Shown here: piece by piece, positions 16,444 to 24,197 of the stretch
Position numbering within the stretch: position 1 is the stretch's first letter
Layout: the number at the start of each line of letters is the position of its first letter
Assembly (NCBI GenBank): GCA_903897925.1
Contig: CAIUDG010000111.1
Span: 1 to 56,184 of the forward strand
Source of the DNA: an uncultured beta proteobacterium
Lineage (GTDB): Bacteria > Pseudomonadota > Gammaproteobacteria > Burkholderiales > Burkholderiaceae_C
Direction of reading: 5' to 3'
DNA length: 56,184 bases
Made by a program: the position numbers and the translations under genes
Notes under the pieces: generated by a model
Told to the model about the DNA's origin: nothing
Databases searched by the model: none
What the model saw: only the letters and a program-made list of their open reading frames with translations

Positions 16444-17331
16444 TCAGATGCGCCCCAGCCACCGCCGCAAACGTCTGCCGCTGCGCGACATCCAGTTGCC
16501 ACCTTCGCGTGGCCAGTCCATGTCACGCTCCCAGGCCGACTGATAAATCACACCACAGTAGTAGCGTGCAAGTTCGGAGGATCGGATGGCAGCGCGCTGG
16601 TCTTGATCGAATTGCCAAGCGTAGTGGTACACCTTAAATAGCGATTGGCAGGGTAGCAGTGGAATTGCCCGGTAGGCCAGGAGCGCTTCGCCATACCAGC
16701 GCGATTCTATGGGGGCCAGCGTGATGACGTCTGCGAAAGTGACACCACGTGGCTGCAGGTAATTTTTTTCCAGACTTTCCCATACTGTGCGGTGCCAAAC
16801 CAGTGGAAATGGGCCGAAGCTATAGGCGCGGCCAACGCGCCCAACGAGTTGCTGTACCAGTGCCGCTTCGTCGTAGAACGCATCGACCACACGCATTCGC
16901 TTGTGGCGCATGGCGTCTTCCAGTAGTTCGTGTGCCTCGTCCAACATCGTGTAAGGCGTGCCATCGAGTGCGACAAAATCAGCACGACCAAAGGGGCGAA
17001 TAAAAATCGCATCTGAATCCAGGCAGACGTAGGCTTGACAGATGTTTAAGCGCCAGAATTCTGATTTGATTACCTGCTGTGAAATATTGCCAGGCATGCT
17101 TAGAACTTGTACTGGATCAATTTGCGACGAGGCTCGAAGAATGTCCTCGTCGGCCAGCAGTTCCACCTGCAATCCAGACAACTGTTGGCTGAATAATGCG
17201 AGATCTGCCTGCGGTACCGAGACATAAAACGGAAGCTGCTCGGTGTTGTATTGTTGGATCGAACGCGCCAGACGTTGCACACGCCGTAGATCGGTGCAGT
17301 AACTTTTGCAATAAAGTACCAGTGGCTTCAT
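16444..17331 (-). CDS. DUF6492 family GT-A-like protein
   Basis: The 295-residue protein matches the DUF6492 family, thought to be GT-A-type glycosyltransferases in surface-glycan loci. The N-terminus (VLYCKSYCTDL) begins the nucleotide-binding fold. The YVCLDSDAIFI element at 101-111 carries a DxD-like DSD (105-107) that would bind the metal and the nucleotide sugar. FKVYHYAWQFD lies near 233-243. ATG 17331 overlaps the deacetylase stop as ATGA. The 27-bp gap to the next gene is the longest within the operon. Activity and donor are not established for the family as far as I know. Confidence 0.75.
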   Translation of the reverse strand: MKPLVLYCKSYCTDLRRVQRLARSIQQYNTEQLPFYVSVPQADLALFSQQLSGLQVELLADEDILRASSQIDPVQVLSMPGNISQQVIKSEFWRLNICQAYVCLDSDAIFIRPFGRADFVALDGTPYTMLDEAHELLEDAMRHKRMRVVDAFYDEAALVQQLVGRVGRAYSFGPFPLVWHRTVWESLEKNYLQPRGVTFADVITLAPIESRWYGEALLAYRAIPLLPCQSLFKVYHYAWQFDQDQRAAIRSSELARYYCGVIYQSAWERDMDWPREGGNWMSRSGRRLRRWLGRI

Positions 17332-18047
17332 GCGCGCCTGTCTTCGTAGGCGCTGAGCACCTTGGCTGCGAACAGACCGAGGTGGGTGGCACGCGCCACC
17401 ATGATGCGACGCAGCGCAAAGCAGTCATGATCAGCATGCACTCGTCCACGTCGGGTGGTTGTTGCGCTGAGGTAGCCCGCCTCCTGAACTAGGTCACGGT
17501 GCTCCGTAGAAAACCAACCGTAGGGGTAACAAAAATGCCGAACTGGTGCGCCGATGGTGGTCTCCAGGTCCTCTTTGGATTGAAAAATTTGTCGGCGTGC
17601 CTCGTTGAGCGGGATTTTGGTCAATGCGGCATGGGTGCAAGTATGCGAACCGACATCCATACCAGCCTTACTCCACTGGCGCCAGTCCGTAGCTGCCATG
17701 AGCGGCTTTTGCGGGATGCCTAGATGCAGGTCCCAACTGTTGCTGGCGCCGAGCATGCTGCTGACGCCATAGCAGGTCGCGCTAAAGCCGTGCTTCAGCA
17801 ATACCGGCAAGGCATGCTCGAGGTTGTTCAGAAAGCCATCGTCGAAGGTAATACCCACCACTTTGCCGTGCTTTTCACCACTCAAATAGGGTTCCAGCTC
17901 ATGCATTGACACACCACGGTAACCGAGATAATGAAGCAGGGCCATTTGGCGCGAGAAAGAGGCCGGCGCCACCACAAGTCCGCGCAGTGCGCCGCCACGT
18001 GCCGGTGGCGTATCAATCTGGTGATACATCAGAATCGGGATAGGCAT
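17328..18047 (-). CDS. Polysaccharide deacetylase (CE4, NodB homology)
   Basis: The 239-residue protein has the NodB motifs. TFDDG is at 67-71 (catalytic base and metal Asp), GSHTCTH is at 133-139 (the two metal His), and CYPYG is in motif 3. CE4 enzymes remove N-acetyl groups from GlcNAc or related residues. The protein begins MPIPILMYHQI and has no signal peptide, so it probably acts in the cytoplasm on a lipid-linked or nucleotide-linked intermediate, before export. It starts five bases after the msbA copy-2 stop. The resulting free amine could be a substituent site. The exact substrate is unknown. Confidence 0.9.
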   Translation of the reverse strand: MPIPILMYHQIDTPPARGGALRGLVVAPASFSRQMALLHYLGYRGVSMHELEPYLSGEKHGKVVGITFDDGFLNNLEHALPVLLKHGFSATCYGVSSMLGASNSWDLHLGIPQKPLMAATDWRQWSKAGMDVGSHTCTHAALTKIPLNEARRQIFQSKEDLETTIGAPVRHFCYPYGWFSTEHRDLVQEAGYLSATTTRRGRVHADHDCFALRRIMVARATHLGLFAAKVLSAYEDRRA

Positions 18048-18052
18048 GATAA

Positions 18053-19804
18053 TCAGCTTTGCATTTGCGCTAGTGAGGCGTAGTAGCCCTCAGAGGCCAT
18101 CAGATCGGCGTGGCTACCGGCTTCAACGATACGGCCCTGGTCCAGTGCCAAAATGCAGTCTGCATGTTCGATGGTACTGAGCCGGTGTGCAATGACCAGC
18201 GTCGTGCGGTTCTTCATCAGCGTCGCCAATGCGGATTGCACCAGGCGCTCAGACTCGGTGTCCAGTGCCGAAGTAGCTTCATCCAGAATCAGGATGGGTG
18301 CATTTTTCAACAAGGCTCGGGCGATAGCAATGCGTTGGCGTTGACCGCCGGAAAGTTTGGCACCGTCTTCGCCAATTGCAGTGTCCAGGCCCTGCGGGAG
18401 CTGTTCTATGAAGTCCCAGGCATTTGCCGCTTTTGCGGCGCGAATAACATCCTCCCTACTGCAGGAAATACTCGAGCCGAAGGCGATATTGGCAGCCATA
18501 CTGGCATTAAAAAGAACGATGTCCTGGCTCACCAGTGCGATATTGTGGCGCAGGCTGTGCAAGGTCAGGTCATTGATGTCTATGCCATCAATGCGAATCG
18601 TGCCGGTGGTCGGAGTGTAGAAGCGAGGAAGTAGTGCGCCGACGGTAGTCTTGCCGCCGCCCGAAGCGCCGACCAGCGCAATCGTCTGTCCGGCGTGGGC
18701 GTGAAAGCTGATGTCGTTCAATGCACTGCGTTCGGCGCCCGGATAGGTAAAGCTGACGTGCTGAAATTCAATTTCGCCTCGGGCCTGTTGCAGGTCCAAC
18801 TGGCCATGGTCTTCTTCGCTGGGGCTGTCCATAAAGCCAAAGATGCTTTCGCAAGCTGCCAGCCCGCGTTGCAGGGTCGAATTGACGGTGGTGAGTTGTT
18901 TGATCGGAGAGATCAGCATCAGCAGTGCCGTGATGAAGGAGACAAAACCGCCAGCCGAAGCTCCGGCCTGACCAGTGCTTTGACTCAGTGCCAGAAAGAT
19001 GATGATGGCGACTGCGAGTGAAGCGGCAACGTGGGTAATTGGGGTAATTGCCGAAGCAGGTACGGCTTCGCGCATGATGGCGCGACGCAGGCGTTCGGTA
19101 TCTTGGAAAAAGCGATCGGTCTGTTGTGCCTGTCCACCAAATATTTTGATGACCTTGTTGGCGCTGGCGGTCTCCTCAATACTGTGGAAAATCTGGCGCA
19201 TGGAGGTAATCGTATTACGACTGGCAGTGCGCATACGCTGTCCAAAACCCTTCACGATGAGGGCTACAACGGGTGCTATCACCATGCTCAGCAGGGTTAG
19301 CTTCCAGTCCAAATAGATCAGATATCCAAAAAGCGCTATTGCGGTCAGTGATTCTCGCACCGACGTCACCAGGACATTGGTCGCCGCATCACTAACATTG
19401 CCGGAGTCGACTACTAGGCGCGAGATAAGTTTGCCCGCCGACATGTCATGGAATACCTGGGTTGGTAGCTGCAGCATTTTCTGAAACATTTCGCGCCGAA
19501 TATCGGTGATCAGCCGCGACGAGACCCAGCTCATTAGGTAATTGGTGCAAAACGAAAGTACGCCACGTACCGTAAACAGCACCATTATGCCGGCCGGTAT
19601 GGCCCAGATAAGGCGGGCATCCTCAGTCTTGAAACCACGGTCCAGCAAATACTTCATGATGGCCGGGAATACCGGCTCCGACAATGCAGTGCCCACCATA
19701 CCGAGCATCGCCAGCACAAAAGGTCTCCAGTAAGGGCGGATATACCCTGTCAGGCGAAGGTATAAGTCGCGATTGCTCGCCTGTGCGGGGGGGGGCAATG
19801 TCAT
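18053..19804 (-). CDS. msbA: MsbA-type lipid A / core export ABC transporter (copy 2), with C9 tract
   Basis: The 583-residue MsbA-like half-transporter has the same architecture as copy 1: membrane part in about residues 15-305, Walker A GASGGGKTT near 373-381, LSGGQRQRIAIARA near 480-493, and Walker B ILILDEATSALD near 500-511. ATG 19804 overlaps the stop of the WaaE-like gene as ATGA; the open frame to 19849 is discounted for that reason. Codons 4-6 are three Pro CCC codons, giving nine consecutive C residues on the coding strand (19795-19787). Loss or gain of one C would shift the frame near the start and switch the product off. Copy 1 has no such tract. It is the second gene of the nine-gene operon, so its glycan cargo may be the product of this operon. 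Confidence 0.9.
   Translation of the reverse strand: MTLPPPAQASNRDLYLRLTGYIRPYWRPFVLAMLGMVGTALSEPVFPAIMKYLLDRGFKTEDARLIWAIPAGIMVLFTVRGVLSFCTNYLMSWVSSRLITDIRREMFQKMLQLPTQVFHDMSAGKLISRLVVDSGNVSDAATNVLVTSVRESLTAIALFGYLIYLDWKLTLLSMVIAPVVALIVKGFGQRMRTASRNTITSMRQIFHSIEETASANKVIKIFGGQAQQTDRFFQDTERLRRAIMREAVPASAITPITHVAASLAVAIIIFLALSQSTGQAGASAGGFVSFITALLMLISPIKQLTTVNSTLQRGLAACESIFGFMDSPSEEDHGQLDLQQARGEIEFQHVSFTYPGAERSALNDISFHAHAGQTIALVGASGGGKTTVGALLPRFYTPTTGTIRIDGIDINDLTLHSLRHNIALVSQDIVLFNASMAANIAFGSSISCSREDVIRAAKAANAWDFIEQLPQGLDTAIGEDGAKLSGGQRQRIAIARALLKNAPILILDEATSALDTESERLVQSALATLMKNRTTLVIAHRLSTIEHADCILALDQGRIVEAGSHADLMASEGYYASLAQMQS
19787..19795 (-). repeat. Homopolymeric C9 tract in codons 4-6 of msbA copy 2
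   Basis: Nine G on the plus strand (nine C in the coding strand) span codons 4-6 right after the start codon. Such tracts are prone to slipped-strand mispairing. Being in a coding start, one base gain or loss would frameshift msbA copy 2. This is the longest homopolymer that I noticed in the locus. Confidence 0.9.
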
Positions 19805-20616
19805 GGTTGATCCAGCTGTTGGCTTGGCAAGGCTGCGGGCGCCTTCCAATCTTGCCCCTTTTGCATTTCAATGGCTTTGGCATAGCGGTAGAACGTGCCT
19901 TCAAAGTTGCCCAGCGCAATGACAAAGCCAGGCCAGCCATCCAGGAATCCGAGTTTGAACAGGTAGTGCTTCCAGAACGCCCATTTTGCGTGCAGAAGGG
20001 CGGTCCACATGCTGATTTTCTTGTGCTTTATCTTTTCTGCCCCCAAAGTCGAATATCGATTCGCCTTGTGCATCACCTCGGCCATATTTTTAAAAGGAAA
20101 TTGCCAGATCGCGTTCTGCATGCGTCCGATCGGCTTGTCAGTTAGCAGTTGGTAGCCTTCATGCACCGGTTTGAGGTCGTAGCGCATGCAATCTTTGCGG
20201 AACAACTGTGGCTGTCGGTAATTCGGATACCAGCCGGAATGGCGTATCCATTGGCCCATGAAAAAATTGCGCCGTGGCGTCCAGTAAGCGTCCAGCGACT
20301 GTGGGTTGTTGATGATGGAGCGCACTTCGGCAGCAGCCTCAGGGGTACAGCGCTCGTCCGCGTCTACACTGAATATCCAGGGGTGGCTGCAGGCCGTAAT
20401 TGCGTGGTTCCGCAAATCACCGAAACCGTTAAATTTGACTTGGACAACGCGCGCGCCTAAGCTTGTGGCGATCTCCGCTGTACCATCCGTGCTCCAAGAG
20501 TCGACCACAATAATTTCATCGGCCCATTGCACGCTTTCTATGGTGGCTCGCACCTTTTCGGCTTCGTTGAATGCAATGATGTATACGGAAACCAGGGGCA
20601 TCGAAAGTGTTACCAT
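19801..20616 (-). CDS. WaaE/KdtX-like family 2 glycosyltransferase
   Basis: This 271-residue GT-A enzyme resembles the WaaE/KdtX group, lipooligosaccharide beta-1,4-glucosyltransferases that add glucose to heptose I of the core. The fold starts with SVYIIAFNEAEKV, contains DEIIVVDSWSTDGT, and has the DxD as SVDADER. The C-terminal part has a hydrophobic stretch near 215-240. The frame opens at 20655; I chose ATG 20616 because it lies clear of the divergent gene, and ATG 20601 is an alternative. It is the first gene of the nine-gene minus-strand operon, with msbA copy 2 next (ATGA overlap). Donor is inferred from the family only. Confidence 0.85.
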   Translation of the reverse strand: MVTLSMPLVSVYIIAFNEAEKVRATIESVQWADEIIVVDSWSTDGTAEIATSLGARVVQVKFNGFGDLRNHAITACSHPWIFSVDADERCTPEAAAEVRSIINNPQSLDAYWTPRRNFFMGQWIRHSGWYPNYRQPQLFRKDCMRYDLKPVHEGYQLLTDKPIGRMQNAIWQFPFKNMAEVMHKANRYSTLGAEKIKHKKISMWTALLHAKWAFWKHYLFKLGFLDGWPGFVIALGNFEGTFYRYAKAIEMQKGQDWKAPAALPSQQLDQP

Positions 20617-20671
20617 AAAAACATGAACTCGGCCCCGCATTGTGACGCGCAGCACTTCAGCAGCGTAGTCT

Positions 20672-21535
20672 ATGTCAAAAATGCCAACTCCTGATTTGAT
20701 CTCAATTGTTATAGCAACCTACAACCGCAGCGACGCTTTGTGCGCGGTGTTGCAGTCATTGGCGGCACAGGACGACAAAGCATTTGAGGTCATCGTTGCA
20801 GATGACGGATCGCGCCAGAGTGAACAGGACTTGATTGCCCAATGTGCAGAGCGACTTGGGTTGCAGGTTTGCCACATCTGGCACCCGGATGTGGGCTTTA
20901 CGCTGGCGCGGGTACGTAATCTCGGGGTTGCCGTTGCATGTGGCAGCTACGTGATTCTGCTGGACGGCGATTGTGTTGTCGAAACTGATTTCGTGCGCCG
21001 CCATCGTGAGCTGGCGCAGCCAGGCTATGTCGTCAACGGCAGCCGGGTGCTATTGTCGCAGGCGTTGACTCAGGCGGTTATTGCCGGCCAGACGACAATT
21101 TTTGGCCGTTCTTACTGGTTCTGGCTAGCCCTACGTTTGCGGGGTCAAGCCAGCAAACTTACTGGCTTGCTGCGTTTGCCAGACATGACCAGCCGGGTCC
21201 AGCATAACTTTGTTTGGAAGCGGATTCGCGGTTGCAATATTGGTGTCTGGCGTACTGATTACGTTGCTGTAAATGGTTTTGATGAGTCCTTCGTTGGTTG
21301 GGGCCATGAGGACGCAGACTTTATTTTGCGGTTACACAATCACGGTATAAAGCGCAAAAATGGCTACTGTGCGACTGAGGTTTACCATCTCTGGCATCGG
21401 CAGGCTGAACGCCAAACCGAGTCCAAAAATGTTGCAATAGTGAATAGCCGAATTCAAACCGCGCAAATCGAGCCAACAATCGGTTACAGAGAGTGCCTGG
21501 ACGCCAGCGATGTAGTGGTCCACAGATGGGGATAA
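20672..21535 (+). CDS. Family 2 glycosyltransferase with galactosyltransferase-like C-terminal motif
   Basis: The 287-residue protein begins with a classic GT2 motif, SIVIATYNRSDAL near residues 11-23, then VIVADDGS and the DxD as LLDGDCVVE near 95-103. The GWGHEDADFILRL segment near 210-222 is like the glycosyltransferase family 7 C-terminal motif; its Glu-Asp is probably the catalytic base. It is divergent from the minus-strand operon; the intergenic gap is about 55 bases (20617-20671). tolB starts ten bases after its stop, so the two are likely co-transcribed. It probably adds a sugar to the core glycan. Confidence 0.88.
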   Translation: MSKMPTPDLISIVIATYNRSDALCAVLQSLAAQDDKAFEVIVADDGSRQSEQDLIAQCAERLGLQVCHIWHPDVGFTLARVRNLGVAVACGSYVILLDGDCVVETDFVRRHRELAQPGYVVNGSRVLLSQALTQAVIAGQTTIFGRSYWFWLALRLRGQASKLTGLLRLPDMTSRVQHNFVWKRIRGCNIGVWRTDYVAVNGFDESFVGWGHEDADFILRLHNHGIKRKNGYCATEVYHLWHRQAERQTESKNVAIVNSRIQTAQIEPTIGYRECLDASDVVVHRWG

Positions 21536-21545
21536 TTGAGACACG

Positions 21546-22814
21546 ATGATTAGACTAATTGCAGCAGTAATGTTGGTGCTGGCCCAGGCCAGCGCCTGGG
21601 CCCAGTTTCGGATTGAAGTCACTGGCGTAGGCCTGACCCAGGTGCCACTGGCCATTGTGGCGTTCAAGGGCGAGGACCGCGTGACCCAGAAGGTGTCGGC
21701 GATTGTGCTGGCCGACCTGGAGCGCAGCGGTCAGTTCCGCGGTATTGAAACCGCCGGCTTTCTGATGGACGAGACCACGCGCCCGGACTTTTCCGTTTGG
21801 CGGCAGAAGAATTCCGATGCCCTGGTGGCCGGCAGCATTACACGCCTGGCCGACGGCAAATACGACGTGCGCGTGCACTTGTGGGACGTGGTGCGCGGCC
21901 AGGACCAGGGCGCCTGGAGCAACGCCGTGGTGGCCGCCGACCTGCGTTTGGCAGCGCACCGCATTGCCGACTTTGTGTACGAGAAGCTGACCGGCGACAA
22001 AGGCATCTTTTCGACCCGCATTGCCTATGTCACGAAACGCGGTCAGAACTACAACCTGTGGGTGGCCGATGCCGACGGTGAAAGCGCCCAAAGTGCCCTC
22101 AACAGCGCTGAGCCCATCATTTCACCGGCCTGGTCGCCCGGCGGCAACCGACTGGCCTATGTCTCGTTTGAGGCGCGCAAGCCGACCATTTATGTGCACG
22201 AAGTGGCGACCGGAAAACGCCGTCTGGTGGCCAACTTCAAGGGCTCAAACAGTGCCCCAGCCTGGTCGCCGGACGGTCGCTTCCTGGCGGTTACGCTGAG
22301 CCGCGATGGCGGTTCACAGCTGTATTTGCTGGATTTGTCGGCACCGGGGTCTGAGCCACGGCGCCTGACCCAGTCGAGTTCGATCGATACCGAGCCTATC
22401 TTTACGGCCGATGGCCAGTCCATCTTGTTTGTCAGCGACCGGGGTGGTTCGCCGCAGATTTACCGTGTGCCGGTGTCCGGCGGTTCGCCTGAGCGCGTAA
22501 CCTTCAGCGGCACCTACAACATTTCTCCGGCACTGAGTCCAGACGGACGCTGGTTGGCCTTCATTTCACGCATCAGCGGCGCCTTCAAACTGCAGGTGAT
22601 GGAAATGGCCAGCGGCACCGTGACGCCCATCACCGATACCAGTGCCGACGAAAAACCGAGCTTTTCGCCGAACGGCAAGATGCTGATTTATGCCACCCAG
22701 CAGGATGGCAAGGAAGCCTTGATGACCACGACCCTGGACGGAAAAATCAAGGCCCGCCTGGCCGGACAGACGGGCGACATCCGGGAGCCCAATTGGGGCC
22801 CATTCCAGAAGTAA
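21546..22814 (+). CDS. tolB: Tol-Pal system periplasmic protein TolB
   Basis: The 422-residue TolB is periplasmic and forms part of the Tol-Pal envelope machine, which links the outer and inner membranes at division. A signal peptide spans residues 1-19, cleaved after A19 (SAWA-Q). An N-terminal domain is followed by the beta-propeller, with repeated AWSPDGR-like blades (from about 195 onward). Only ten bases separate it from the upstream glycosyltransferase, and tolQ, tolR and tolA are missing from the window. In most proteobacteria they are directly upstream. The 25-bp gap to pal supports one transcript. Confidence 0.97.
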   Translation: MIRLIAAVMLVLAQASAWAQFRIEVTGVGLTQVPLAIVAFKGEDRVTQKVSAIVLADLERSGQFRGIETAGFLMDETTRPDFSVWRQKNSDALVAGSITRLADGKYDVRVHLWDVVRGQDQGAWSNAVVAADLRLAAHRIADFVYEKLTGDKGIFSTRIAYVTKRGQNYNLWVADADGESAQSALNSAEPIISPAWSPGGNRLAYVSFEARKPTIYVHEVATGKRRLVANFKGSNSAPAWSPDGRFLAVTLSRDGGSQLYLLDLSAPGSEPRRLTQSSSIDTEPIFTADGQSILFVSDRGGSPQIYRVPVSGGSPERVTFSGTYNISPALSPDGRWLAFISRISGAFKLQVMEMASGTVTPITDTSADEKPSFSPNGKMLIYATQQDGKEALMTTTLDGKIKARLAGQTGDIREPNWGPFQK

Positions 22815-22839
22815 TCGGGTACACACAGGAGTTGTTTGC

Positions 22840-23400
22840 ATGAAGCGTTATTTTTCTCTGGCCATGGTGTTGGTGCTGGCCTTGTTGCTGGGCGCCTGTA
22901 GTTCAGCGGTGCGGCTGAATGATGTGCCGGTGGTTGACCACTCCAGCGGCACTGCGGCCGGCGATGGCACAGCAAACGGCAATGCCGATGCCGGCAGCAG
23001 CCCGGTTGGCAAGGGCGTGGTCGAAAGCGTTGATCTGGCGCGCATAGCGTCGCTGGACGCCAATGCGGCTGCGCTGTCCAAGGTAATTTATTTTGACTAC
23101 GACAGCTATCTCATCCGCAGCGAGTTCCAGCCCATCATTGATGCCCAGGCCAAGCTGCTGCTGGCCGACAAGGCGCGCAAAATCGTGCTCGAAGGCCACA
23201 CCGACGACCGTGGTGGTCGCGAATACAACCTGGCGCTGGGCCAGAAACGTGCCGAGTCGGTACGCCGGGCGCTGACCCTGCTGGGCGTTAACGACAACCA
23301 GCTCGAAGCCATCAGTTATGGCAAGGAAAAGCCGGCCGTAGTGGGTGACACCGAAGAAGCTATGCAGAAAAACCGCCGCGTGGAGATTACAAGCCGATGA
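22840..23400 (+). CDS. pal: Peptidoglycan-associated lipoprotein Pal
   Basis: The 186-residue outer membrane lipoprotein has a signal peptide with lipobox LLGAC (C20 becomes the lipidated N-terminus). After a Ser/Gly-rich linker, an OmpA-type peptidoglycan-binding domain occupies about residues 80-186, with the conserved YFDYDSY, GHTDDRGGREYN and NRRVEI elements. Pal binds peptidoglycan and is mobilised by TolB. AGGAG (22828-22832) precedes ATG 22840. The stop overlaps the cpoB start as ATGA (23397-23400). Confidence 0.98.
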   Translation: MKRYFSLAMVLVLALLLGACSSAVRLNDVPVVDHSSGTAAGDGTANGNADAGSSPVGKGVVESVDLARIASLDANAAALSKVIYFDYDSYLIRSEFQPIIDAQAKLLLADKARKIVLEGHTDDRGGREYNLALGQKRAESVRRALTLLGVNDNQLEAISYGKEKPAVVGDTEEAMQKNRRVEITSR

Positions 23401-24197
23401 CTATTTACCGCCGCCCCTGGTACCGTTGTTTTACCCGCTGCAGCAGTGTGCTGGTGTTTGCGCTGGGTGCCAGCCTGGCCCACGCCGGACTGTTTGACGA
23501 CGAGGAAGCGCGCCGCGCCATTCTGGACCTGCGCCAGAAGATTGAAGCCGGCAAACAGGAGACCGACCAAAAGGTTGGCGACGAAGCCAAGCGCGCCACC
23601 GACGAAGCAGCCCAGTTGCGCCTGGGCATGCTTGATCTGCAGAGCCAGCTCGACGCCGCCAAGGGCGACATTGCCAAATTGCGCGGCATGAATGAACAAC
23701 TGGCCAAGGACGTGTCCGACCTGCAGCGAAAGCAAAAGGACCAGCTGCAGGCTTTTGATGACCGGCTGCGCAAACTGGAGCCACTGCGGGTCAGTGTCGA
23801 TGGCAGCGAATTCCAGGCCGATCCGGCCGAGCGTCGCGATTTTGAAGCCCATCTGGCCACCTTCCGCAAAGGTGACTTTGCCGCTGCGGTCAACGGCTTC
23901 GTCGACTTTTTGAACCGCAATCCGCAGACCGGCTACCGGCCCTCGGCGCTGTTCTGGCTTGGCAATGCACAGTATGCGGTGAAGGATTGCAAGAGCGCCG
24001 TCACCAATTTCCGCAGCCTGGTCAGCAGTGCGCCGGAGCACATGCGGGCACCTGAGTCTTTGCTGGCGATTTCCAGTTGCCAGCTGGAGGCCAAAGACAC
24101 CAAAGGCGCACGCAAGACGCTGGAAGACCTGGTTGCCAATTACCCGGCGTCCGATGCCGCTGGCGCCGCCAAGGACCGACTGGCGCGCTTCAAGTAA
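23397..24197 (+). CDS. cpoB: Tol-Pal system protein CpoB (YbgF)
   Basis: The 266-residue periplasmic protein has a signal peptide (cleavage near A30, SLAHA), an N-terminal coiled-coil trimerisation region (about 35-125), and a C-terminal TPR-like domain (about 140-266) with DFLNRNPQTGYRPSALFWLG and AKDTKGARKTLEDLVANYP. CpoB coordinates peptidoglycan synthesis with outer membrane constriction. It overlaps pal by four bases (ATGA) and the tcdA start by one base (TAATG). Confidence 0.96.
   Translation: MTIYRRPWYRCFTRCSSVLVFALGASLAHAGLFDDEEARRAILDLRQKIEAGKQETDQKVGDEAKRATDEAAQLRLGMLDLQSQLDAAKGDIAKLRGMNEQLAKDVSDLQRKQKDQLQAFDDRLRKLEPLRVSVDGSEFQADPAERRDFEAHLATFRKGDFAAAVNGFVDFLNRNPQTGYRPSALFWLGNAQYAVKDCKSAVTNFRSLVSSAPEHMRAPESLLAISSCQLEAKDTKGARKTLEDLVANYPASDAAGAAKDRLARFK

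Noticed and set aside
19805..19849. A longer N-terminus of msbA copy 2.
   Set aside because: It would overlap the WaaE-like gene more deeply; ATG 19804 gives the common ATGA overlap and the family start.
24077..24196. A longer N-terminus of tcdA.
   Set aside because: It lies inside cpoB in another frame; the ATG at 24197 overlaps the cpoB stop and starts the family sequence.
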